A stretch of DNA of 64,000 nucleotides from assembly GCA_030248215.1 (NCBI GenBank), contig JASANG010001737.1:616501-680500 (forward strand), read 5' to 3'. The notes beneath the pieces were generated by a model. It was not told where the DNA came from. It ran no database searches and saw nothing but the letters and a program-made list of their open reading frames with translations. Shown here piece by piece: positions 55,412 through 64,000 of the stretch. How positions within the stretch are numbered: the first letter of the stretch is position 1; each line of letters begins with the position of its first letter. The DNA comes from Enoplolaimus lenunculus (Eukaryota > Nematoda > Enoplea > Enoplida > Thoracostomopsidae). The position numbers and the translations under genes were made by a program.

Positions 55412-57104
55412 ATACCGCGAAGCTTTCCATAGCTTATGGAACGATAAAGACGAACTTGAATTTTGACACAAATTCACAAAATGGTTTTGAAACACAACCG
55501 TTGAATTGTCGCAAATTCTTGATTTTTGTTCTAATTCAACTTTAGCTAAAACAGCAAAAACGTTGAACTCAACTGCTCGGTTGGGTAGTGTTAAACGCCC
55601 ATTTTATTAAGATTTTAAGAGATTCATTGTCATCGGTTTTAAATATTGAAAAATATTTCTAATTTCAATCTTGAAAACTTCCGTTCCGGCTGCAAAATGA
55701 ACGCAAAAGTCAGGAACCACTGTTGTCCAAAGGTTAATTTTAAAATTTGAATTCCGTTTTAGACTTTGTATAAATGTTTTGTTTGTCAACAAGCAAGCAA
55801 CTCCAGTCGCAAGTGTAGTAATTTCCGTTTTGAACGCAATTTGTTCAAGTTGTAATGTTGAATTTGGAAAATTTCTTCGAATTATTTAAACTCAGTTACA
55901 TTTTGAACAAAATTTAAAACTGTTTACGTTGCTGTTGAACTCAAACCTTAACGTCTTTGGTCTCTCTTTCAAGTTTTTGGACCCACGTTATTTGATCCGT
56001 ACGCTTCAGACAAAACAAACTCAAGTATGCTTGCAAAAGTTTTAAACCGAAGAAAGTGTGTGCTCGCGTTCAATTACTCGTAATTCTGCACAAACAATAT
56101 TGCAGCGAGCGCTCTATTACCTGCTCCTTAAATCCGCAATTCGAGTCAAGAGTTTGAAGCAAACGTTTGGAAAATTTCAATATAAAATCAAATTGAAACA
56201 TTTTAAATTTAAAAATATATTTTCGGGCGACGTAAATGCCCAAAATTTTGCCTTTATTCAAAAATTAAGTCTGGCATTTTCGCTCTCTGCTGTCGCGAAG
56301 TTTGCTTTATTGTTGTACCCGCACCGACATCTCGAATAACCAACATTTGTCGTTCATACTCAAGTGTGGTCTAATTTCTCGCTCATTTCACTCGCAAGGA
56401 TTCCTTCACTGTACTACGTGCGTTGTGGCGTCGCCAAAGCTTAATCAAAATCTAAATTATGCCTTTAGTCTTGACACTAAAACTGTATTATTCTTATCGA
56501 TAGCTACGCTTGTGAGGATTGTTTCGCTTCTTTTACCACTGTTGTAACTCTTAGTAGCTGAACGGTCTCAGCATCAGACAAATTTTTCATAGTTTTCATA
56601 CATAAAAAATAGATATCATTCAGTGGGTTTGGCTATAAATTTCAGTACAATTTTAAGAACAAATTGTCACAATTGCTTAAAACAAGCTTAAAACCAAAAT
56701 TTTGAACAACGTTTGATAGATATTTGCTAAATTTAACAAATTAAATATTGTTTAAACAACTTTCTTTAATTTCGTATCATCTCCAGCTTCATCTCCGGCT
56801 TCGGCAAGTTTGGTTGACCAAAGGTCATGCCGCCGTTGTTCACCAACTTCGCTTGTACCCTGCTAGGTAATATATATATTTGTATGTATACGGCTCGACA
56901 TGGTTTTGCGAGCTGGTATTAATAATTTTATTCTAATATAGAAATACGACGATTATAAAGTTACAACCTTGCCTTCTCATGGGAACTTCAAATATCCATA
57001 TTATAAATCTTAAAGATAAAAGAAATTTTGGATTTTTGTGAATTTTGGGTTTTCTTGCAAAAAATCGAACCAACGGATCAATACTTTCTCAAAGTTTAAA
57101 CTAA
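55412..57104. other. Intergenic, nothing recognised
   Basis: A frame of 93 codons at 56058-56339 has no signal, domain or splice support. 56780-56866 resembles the end of the CCGGAGCC-type element. Confidence 0.4.
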
Positions 57105-57420
57105 GGTTAAGCTAATCTAGCTGTATTAAACTAACATTCTAAATTAAAACTAACAGATAAGGTTTACGCTTAAAGCATTTAAAACAAAAACATGTTTTTA
57201 GTTTAAGCTAAACTTAATACAACCTCCATAGTTTCTAGGAAGCACGTATATCTTAAACCAAATATAAGTGTAGCTTAAAATTGCCCAAAAATTAAAAATA
57301 TGTTAGCTTCAATTGAACTTAAACTTCAAGTTTAGTTAGTCTGTCCAGCCAATTAAGTTGTATTTGAGCTCATACTTAATTTTTTTAGTTAATCTATAAT
57401 TTAAGTTTAAAATTTTACAA
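57105..57420 (-). repeat. GTTTAA-rich dispersed repeat, inverted copy
   Basis: Inverted relative of 47740-48050; the best shared word is GTTAGT(C/T)(C/T)GTCCAGCCA. Confidence 0.5.
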
Positions 57421-57491
57421 GGTAGGATGTCGAAGTTCTCGCAAATTTAGTTGTACGACTATAGAATTTACCAAAAATTCACTGACAGACT

Positions 57492-57686
57492 AGCCCATGT
57501 ATAGAACAGGGCCGGATCGATTTCCGGAGGAGCTATAATACAGTCAGTTTAAGCTTTAGACTAAACTTTTTTCCTTAGGCTTAGGTTTAGGCTTAGGATT
57601 ACGAATAGGCTCATAAACACTTACGCTTAGGCTTAGGCTTAGGAACATGCTTATACTATTGTCCGGCTCTCTTCTATACATGGACC
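57492..57686 (+). mobile_element. TTAGGC-core inverted-repeat element
   Basis: AGCCCATGTATAGAACAGGG to ...CTTCTATACATGGACC; exact 8-bp duplication GACAGACT (57484-57491, 57687-57694). Confidence 0.9.
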
Positions 57687-58137
57687 GACAGACTTATAAT
57701 GATTAATAGTCAAGAATATTATTCCATCGGTGACCTTGAGACTTTAAATTAATTTTTAAGCCAATTTAATGCTCATCGGCTCTTCCAATATTTGTTCGAC
57801 TCCAATCAAATTGACAATATTCTGAAACAATAATAAAGATTGCGAATAAAAAAAATTTATTTTTGCGTTTGTTGTCGAACGTTTTTAAGTCTGACATTTC
57901 GTACCATGAAGCAAAATAATTTTATAAATCAGCCTATACGCCGTGTTTGTTGCGACAACGCTCATGAATTACAATAGTTTTGAAGACTGTCTCAACCAGC
58001 TTGAATGCATGAATATTGCAATTTTGTAATAATGTTTGCAGTTCAAAACAATAGCAATTGCTATTATATTGCGGCACACATAGTTGGGTACCTTTGTATT
58101 AAATTGCACAACAGCGAAAGAGTTTTTTGACATTTTT

Positions 58138-58250
58138 GGCCAATGTAAACATTAGGGGCGGAATGTTCTTCTGGAGGCCTGCAATGAAGTAAGCTCTATG
58201 CTTTGGAGTATGCTTGTACTACTGTTCCGGCTCTGCTCTATACACTGGCC
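58138..58250 (+). mobile_element. Minimal TTAGGC-family element without an array
   Basis: Only 113 bp: GGCCAATGTAAACATTAGGG, GCCTGCAATGAAGTAAGCTC, GTATGCTTGTACTACTGTTC and ...CTATACACTGGCC. Exact 8-bp duplication ACATTTTT (58130-58137, 58251-58258). Shows that the array is not needed for the ends to be mobile. Confidence 0.88.
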
Positions 58251-58445
58251 ACATTTTTCATGGTATCATAGTTCGGTTGCGTTTTGGCGGCGTCATATTA
58301 CCCTTCACGCATAATATTCAGTCTTAACCTTAGCTAAGAATTTTTAATCATTATCTAATGCTTTGGGGGACTCCGTTGCTGCCCCTTAAAAACGTGACAC
58401 ACCTAAAAGTGACATGATCCGAAACCTTGTATGAGATGCTGGATT

Positions 58446-58613
58446 GCAAGAAGCGTCCGGCACCGTCCGTCACTCGTACGGCGCCGTTACGTCACCTGTC
58501 TGGAGCCTCCCTACGCCGTAATGTGCGCACGATGACGCACGGGGACGGACGGCAACGAACGGCGCCGTACCGGTGAGAAACAGCGCCGCACGAAAGTATA
58601 ACGCCACCCTGAC
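58446..58613. mobile_element. GTCCGTCAC/GTTGCG-family element
   Basis: GTCCGGCACCGTCCGTCACT text as in the 28.3-kb satellite and right end CGAAAGTATAACGCCACCCT. Left end not clear. Locally GC-rich. Confidence 0.5.
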
Positions 58614-58934
58614 GTGGAACCCTGATGCACCTGGACAGCTCACATGGGGCTCTGTGGATAACATGGAGGTCACGATAATCAGCAAAGACGCTTGAGAGGT
58701 GTAATTTTGTCCTGCATCGAACCCTACTAGTACTGAAATTTTTCCTTGGAAGTCCACTCTGCAAAACACCTGAAATTTGGCTTTTTGAACAGGTAGCCTT
58801 AGGTAAAGTACACTTTTCTTCTAGTGTAAACTGTTTAAATACTATCCAGTCCTAGTGATTTCCGTCCTCAGCGTCTCCACCCTTCCAACCGCACCCCAGC
58901 TGGTAGGTGCTGTATGCAAACCGACCGGCGTTGC

Positions 58935-59156
58935 GGCCCATGTATAGAACCAGGCCGGATCCTTTTCTAGAGGGGCTATAATAGAGTCAGTTTAAGCTTT
59001 AGACTAATTTTTTGCTTAGGCTTAGGCTTAGGAATAGGCACATCCATACGCTTAGGCTTAGGCTTAGGCTTAGGAATAGGCACATCTATACGCTTAGGCT
59101 TAGGCTTAGGCTTAGAAATATGCTTATACTACTGTTCCGGCCCTGATACATGGGCC
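58935..59156 (+). mobile_element. TTAGGC-core inverted-repeat element with higher-order repeat
   Basis: GGCCCATGTATAGAACCAGG to ...CCCTGATACATGGGCC. The core contains two ~53-bp blocks, each GCTTAGGCTTAGGCTTAGGA plus ATAGGCACATC(C/T)ATAC. Confidence 0.87.
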
Positions 59157-59669
59157 TGTAAACAAAATCAATTTTTAAAAACATGAAAGGACTTTTTGGC
59201 AATTTGGCATTCATATTTAAGTATGTTTACGAGATGATGGTTGCAAAGTGATACTTAGCATGTGAACATGCAACTGCGATTTTGTGCAATGACCCGTCTC
59301 AGGCATTTATGCTTTCTGCTGGGTATCATCCGTCACCGTTTGTCGCCATGTGACCCTGCGCGTCATATGCAAATTAGCATCCAGCGTGCTACGGAAGTTA
59401 CTAGAGCAAACGTGGTTGAAATACTGACAACGCTACCGCCATCACATTTTTTGCAAATTATTCCTTCTTGTAACCGGCGATGGAACTGTGGACAAATTAC
59501 GTATGTTGGACGTTCCAGCTTTAATAACGTAGAATAATTATTCGCAGCGACAACCGTGACCGAGTTATATACTCAAATGGTTCTCGTCAAATTCGTAGTT
59601 TCGGGCAGGCTTTTAAGGCAAAAAAAATTGAATAAATAACTTTGAGCTGCAAGGAATGCATTTTAGAAA
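59157..59669. other. Intergenic, nothing recognised
   Basis: A 91-codon frame at 59262-59537 shows no family features. Confidence 0.35.
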
Positions 59670-60078
59670 GGCGGGGGTACGGAATATGGACCCCCCAGAA
59701 GTTTAATAACAAACAGTTCATTTTATAGATTTCGACACGCTGAGATCAACGGTGCCATTTTTAGCGCAGCAGGGTCCTTGGTTCTATAGTTATGGCCTTA
59801 TAAATTTTAACTTTTTACCATATAAAACATGTACAAACAACAATCAAATTTGTGTAAGGAATAAACGTGGTTAAGCTTATATTTTACGAACATGTGAATA
59901 ATAGATTACTTCCTGATCCAATCTGTGCGTGTTTGCACTATAATATCGAGCGCCATAACTTCTCAACCGTTGGTCATGCAGCCATAAAAATTATACCGTT
60001 GAATTCAGCTCGTCGAGATCTATAGGAAGGACCGCTTTTTATATAAATCATATGGGGACCAGATTCCGTACCTCAGCC
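59670..60078. mobile_element. GG-ended inverted-repeat element with 9-bp duplication
   Basis: GGCGGGGGTACGGAATATGG at left; right-end complement GGCTGAGGTACGGAATCTGG. TTTTAGAAA is exact on both sides (59661-59669, 60079-60087). GG ends with 8-9-bp duplications resemble Merlin-type transposons. It ends 151 bases before the collagen start codon. Confidence 0.8.
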
Positions 60079-60228
60079 TTTTAGAAATATAATCAACGTT
60101 TGATTTAGAATATCTTTTAGGTATCTTTGACTACTATACTTCGTTTTACTCTATTTATATGATACATTACACCAATATAGACCTGGATATTGGCACTTAA
60201 CCTTGTTTACCATAGAAAGTGATCTGAT

Positions 60229-63218
60229 ATGGACTACAAAACGTTGTGTTTTATCTTTCTGTTAGCAAATGTATTAGTTTCGTTTGTGTTTGCGGGTTAG
60301 TATCACAGAATCATTGTTAATTTGATTTTTAACAAGTACATTCAAATTTTAATTACAGATAAAATAGTAGCTTAAGTATAGAACAGGTTTCAGAAAATCT
60401 GTTTTTGTTCAAACCTAAAACGTTTTTTAATTAAGCACTGTTCAAAATATGATACCAGATTTGTGATAGGCACATTTGGTCGCTAAATCGGAATAAAAAA
60501 AGAGACCGCAGCGTCTTTAGCATGTCTGGAATTTGAGTGGTTTAAGGTTTTGTGCCCTTGGGCAGCGTTCATTTTGCACTGGTTTAAAATTAACATTAGC
60601 GGCTGGTCCATATGTACCCAAAAAATTCATAAGAAGCTTTCTGAGTATGAATATTGCAATGAAAAATTGACGTTGGCTGCGTTAAGCCTTCGAATTTCAT
60701 TCGGAACTTTTTCAAGGCCATAAAAATATAAAACGCCATTTCAAACGCGTTTTGAGTTTTGTATCTTTCAAAACGCTTTTTGGTACTGGAGAAACTACAC
60801 TCATAATAATATTTCTGATATTTAAGAAAAAATTTCTTACATTTAAGAAATATAATTAGCAAGGTGCATTTGAAAAGTATTTCTATTATAACAGAAAAGA
60901 TTTCAGAAAGGTTTTGAAAAAAGTTTGAAAATAAACGTTTCCCAGTAATTTTTCGAAAAATAGTCTTAAATATCAGAAAAACTTTTCAGATTTGCCATAG
61001 AAAATACGTCTCAACATAAATTCAGCAATACTTTTTTTGTGTGTATGAAGCAAAAACGCTAAGCGCTATTGCACACACGTTTTTTAGCGGTTATCAAAAA
61101 GCTATTTTAGAATCAAAAGCTTTTTCGATGCGAAAAGCGTTGTATTTTGGACTAATATGTTCTCACGTGAAATTTTGTCATTTTCTTTTGATGAAAAAAG
61201 CTGTACCCACATCTTGCTGATGTCAGTTTAAACTGACGCTACCGAAAAGTGTCATTCAAAGTGAAATCATTCTACAGGTGTGAACTTTTGCTTTAGATAT
61301 CAAGGAAAGCTATAGTTCTGTCTATTTCTAGTAAAGTTTGTGTCGATAACGTTACAGTTCCTACTAGTGGCTTTCGAACATTTTTAATGCCAAACAAGCA
61401 CGGTGCTGGTGATAGGAAACCAAGCAACAAATGCGCAGATGCAGCTGGCAACACAAACCCGTGCAGTAATCCAGAACAAGACATTAATGAAAGTGTTCAT
61501 ATAAATAGAGTTGGATGAGTTTTGTAACTTCAAAGATATAAACCTTTTTTCCGCCGTCATGTTAAACTGACATCAGCAAGATATGGGTTAATCTTATAAA
61601 TCAGGGAATTGGTTCTGTAATGAATGCAATTCTTATTTTCGTAAACTGAACAGAAACTTTGTGTTTTCAGCGGAAGAGATTGGACCGCCTGTAAGTTATC
61701 AAATATTATTTAGCACATCCGTTCCTTTTACATTGAAGGGCTATTCTAATTAAGCTAAACACTAGCAGGGCTAAACGGACTGGTAGCATTTTGCTAGTAG
61801 TAATCGAACACAGCAGATAAATCAACTTGGCTAATGTTACTTTTATAGCCGTAAACTGTAGATTTAGCTCATTCCTAAGCCTAAGCCTAAGCCGTAACTG
61901 GAGATTTAGCTCATTCCTAAGCCTAAGCCTAAGCCGTAACTGTAGATTTAGCTCATTCCTAAGCCTAAGCCTAAGTCTATACCTAAGCGTAAACCGGACC
62001 ATAATCCTGAGCAGACAACATTAAAATTAACAAATCACAGTATAAAGTTCATGGCTCATGTACAGATCACGGGCAGAACGTTTTTCTGCAAGACTACAAT
62101 TGAGTATTAAGCTTAAGGTTAAGACTTATGCTTAGGATTAGTTTAGGTATTAGCTCATTTTCACGTCTGGACTTTGGCATAGGAATATGCTTATACTACT
62201 ATTACGTCCGTGTTCTATACAATGGCAACAGTGTTTATGGCAAATATTTGAGCCAGTGTATAAAAAGAAAAAGGTTACAAATACGGCAAGGTTAGACGAA
62301 TCTTTGATATTTTGGACTATTTTCCAGCTATCGATATGCTAAAAATCTAAATTCTTTCAGGTAAAATTCTAATCAAAGCTTCATAATGTGAAAAAAATGT
62401 GCCAATTGAATTTATTTTTAGGGTCCACAAGGCATTCAAGGACCAGTTGTATGTTTGCCTATTTTATATAACATCATTTTGAGTGTTAATAAATACGTTA
62501 CTGTTGACACAAATTTCTGCTACACAGAACACAAAATTGAATAAAAATAATTAAAACAGTTTAAGAGCTCATATTAATTATAAGAATCTGACCACTAATT
62601 CTATGCCTAAAAGCCTAAGCTTAAACCTAACTATAAACCTAAGCTTAAATGTAAATTTAGGCCAAATCCTATGCTCAAACCTTTCGGTTTCTTAAGTCCA
62701 CAGGTATCTTTGTTTTACAAAGGGCAGCAGCAGTCTCTATTATTACGAAGTGTCCAAATTAGGATACGTCATCCATACACGGTTGTTTATCAAACGTTAT
62801 TTTCTTGAAATACAACATTTTGCTATGAATTTGATTTCATTATGCTGAATACCAGTTTAGTTTGTTAGCAAAATTACAATCCGTACGTTACGAACGATAT
62901 ATGCCCGCAACTAGGAACATTGAATGATCGAGCCATAATTTCAGGCCGCCTGAGGCGAAGATATCCGTAGTGGGTGTGATGCTCAACCACCCGCCCCTAC
63001 GCCTGCAGCCACTCGTATTTACATTACTATTTTATGCTTAATACACTCTACTTTACTAATTTATCATTGTAAAATACCTGAAAATGCTATAAAATTGAAC
63101 CGATCTAAAGCTTTGACTAAACAGGTTTGTGGTTTGGTTTTAGGTCGAATTTTTGAATCTGGTTTTGTTTTTCTAATTTCAGGGGCCGCCAGGTCCACCA
63201 GGCGTAGAAGGACCACCG
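60229..63218 (+). CDS. Collagen, 5' part (gene continues beyond window)
   Basis: Four small exons: 60229-60295, 61671-61690, 62422-62448 and 63183-63218, all GT-AG, phases 1, 0, 0. Exon 1 encodes a signal peptide (MDYKTLCFIFLLANVLVSFV then FA). Exon 2 adds A-EEIGPP, a short lead-in. Exon 3 encodes GPQGIQGPV and exon 4 GPPGPPGVEGPP, in-register Gly-X-Y triplets in exons that are multiples of 9 bases (27 and 36), the layout of collagen genes. The product would be a secreted triple-helical matrix protein; type cannot be told because no N-terminal propeptide domain and no C-terminal domain are in view. Further tiny exons inside the introns may have been missed. Introns hold an AGAAATATT element, a CCCATATCTTGC element, and TTAGGC elements. 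Confidence 0.8.
60790..61045. mobile_element. AGAAATATT palindrome-rich element, copy 2 (collagen intron 1)
   Basis: Near-identical over much of its length to 50390-50640. Begins ACACTCATAATAATATTTCT, ends AATACTTTTTTTGTGTGT. Confidence 0.65.
61206..61587. mobile_element. CCCATATCTTGC inverted-repeat element (collagen intron 1)
   Basis: CCCACATCTTGCTGATGTCA then GTTTAAACTGACG at left; right-end complement CCCATATCTTGCTGATGTCA then GTTTAAC. TTAA follows on the right (61588-61591); the left flank TGTA may be a worn TTAA, so a piggyBac-like element is possible. The interior 61401-61500 has a short polar Cys-containing frame that I do not recognise. Confidence 0.65.
61829..61994 (-). repeat. Three-fold higher-order GCCTAA repeat (collagen intron 2)
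   Basis: CCGTAA(A)CTG(T/G)AGATTTAGC followed by TCATTCCTAAGCCTAAGCCT occurs three times at ~44-bp spacing. The left border GGCTAATGTTACTTTTATAG is a subfamily-B end, so this is an element whose core was amplified and whose right end is lost. Confidence 0.8.
62052..62225 (+). mobile_element. TTAGGC-family element (collagen intron 2)
   Basis: GGCTCATGTACAGATCACGG, AGAACGTTTTTCTGCAAGAC, diverged core, TACTATTACGTCCGTGTTCT and ...ACAATGGC. Confidence 0.75.
62600..62690 (-). repeat. GCCTAA-like scraps (collagen intron 3)
   Basis: AAAGCCTAAGCTTAAACCTA and further hexamers without element ends. Confidence 0.55.
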
Positions 63219-63429
63219 GTAAGCGCCATCAACTTAATACTCGCGATAGTTTACGTAGCACAAAATTTTCTTTAGTTTATTTTTAAATTTTAGGTAAACC
63301 ATGAAATTTTAGTGTCAAAGTCACTTTCGACATTTTAAAACCATTAATGGTTTGAGTTGAAAAAGTATTCAACTTTGTCCAATTTGTAAACAGCGTCCGA
63401 CTGCCACAGAAATCGTTGTTATTGCTTAA

Positions 63430-63691
63430 ACCTTTCTCACATGAATATTTTCTATGTCAATGGAGACCTACTTTTATGCTAGGATTCGAACTCAAGTGAC
63501 TGGAGTGGGAGGCGTTTACCATCACCACTCAGCTATAGGAGCTTGACGCTCGAGCCCGAGGGTGCTCTCACGTCTGTGGTGATTTAATACTATGTATACG
63601 TGTTGCAATTGTTAAACACTGTGCGATATATATTATTTAACGTATATACATAGCGCTGAGTTGCCCGTAGTCAACTCTATGTGAGAAGGGG
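63430..63691 (-). mobile_element. TTAA-flanked element with tRNA-like core
   Basis: TTAA at 63426-63429 and 63692-63695; ACCTTTCTCACATGAATATT and ...TCTATGTGAGAAGGGG. The minus-strand tRNA-like part (about 63472-63540) keeps box A AGCTGAGTGGTGATGG and box B TTCGAATCC. Very close to the copies at 4681 and 33909. Lies downstream of collagen exon 4, so probably in an intron. Confidence 0.82.
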
Positions 63692-63809
63692 TTAATATCT
63701 ATCAAGCAATAGCACTAAAATTGAATTACAAGTTTGAGTGCGACAAAATAGTTAAATGTGTTTCATGTGGTACTATCCTTACTACAAGTACATAAATAGA
63801 AGTCTTGTA

Positions 63810-64000
63810 CACTGCAAAAAAATGGTGAGTCAAAATGACTCTCTCCGAAATAGGCTCTACGGGACTACACAATCTGAGTCAAATTCGACTCCACCAGAGA
63901 CAAACATGCGACACAGCGAGTCGAATTTGACTATAGCAGAGTTGAATTTGACTCATTTTGTGTAGTCCCGTAGAGGCTATTTCGGAGAGCGTCAATTTGA
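63810..64000. mobile_element. Foldback GAGTCAAATT element, cut by window end
   Basis: CACTGCAAAAAAATGGTGAG, GAGTCAAAATGACTCTCTCC, ATAGGCTCTACGGGACTACA then the same in reverse from 63950. Nearly the whole element is a stem, with GAGTC/GACTC words repeated inside. Confidence 0.82.

Noticed and set aside
56058-56339. 93-codon plus-strand frame
   Set aside because: No homology recognised, no splice or polyadenylation support, and an overlapping antisense frame is of similar length.
59262-59537. 91-codon plus-strand frame
   Set aside because: No domain, unusual composition; chance frame.

Overview
The window is A+T-rich animal DNA with spliced genes, canonical GT-AG introns of 0.1 to 4 kb, and a very high load of small inverted-repeat transposable elements. 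An octopamine/tyramine-type amine receptor together with a clarin, an SZRD1 homologue, a VCP-lysine methyltransferase, a myostatin/GDF11-type TGF-beta ligand and a collagen points to an invertebrate bilaterian. I cannot name the species or phylum from the sequence. I saw no bacterial, organellar, LTR-retrovirus or Polinton-like content.

Six protein genes are supported, left to right: (1) an amine GPCR, + strand, coding exon 6057-8306 behind a 3' splice site at 6036; (2) SZRD1-like, - strand, four coding exons 17894-15789; (3) clarin-like four-TM protein, + strand, four coding exons 20024-22354; (4) VCPKMT/METTL21D-like methyltransferase with a ~90-residue Gln-rich insert, + strand, single exon 24581-25603; (5) a GDF8/GDF11-like TGF-beta precursor, - strand, four exons 39584-31400; (6) the 5' end of a collagen gene, + strand, signal-peptide exon at 60229 then tiny Gly-X-Y exons to 63218, continuing past the window. 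Genes 2, 3, 5 and 6 were put together from splice sites whose phases agree and from family motifs across the joints. The collagen gene has coding exons of 20-67 bases and appears in no long reading frame.

Almost everything else is repeats. The dominant family is a small inverted-repeat element (ends GGCCCATGTA... and ...TACATGGGCC) whose core is a degenerate TTAGGC array; at least 25 copies or pieces occur and eight have exact 8-bp target-site duplications. A second family is flanked by TTAA, has CCCTTTCTCAC ends and carries a tRNA-Gly-like sequence. Others are two hAT-like miniature elements with exact 8-bp duplications, a TA-flanked CTGTA(G/T)TGACCCG family, a GG...CC element with a 9-bp duplication, a foldback family rich in GAGTCAAATT, a family with GTTGCG(C/T)TATAC ends (one copy holding a GC-rich 21-bp satellite), a 762-bp element full of CACGTG/CAGCTG palindromes, a tandem 1.38-kb duplication of minisatellite DNA, and a 200-bp TGT microsatellite. 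A fragment of a LINE reverse-transcriptase C-terminus lies antisense in clarin intron 2.

The genes do not form a pathway or operon; they are separate single-copy-type animal genes spaced by elements, many of which sit inside introns or within about 60 bases of coding sequence.
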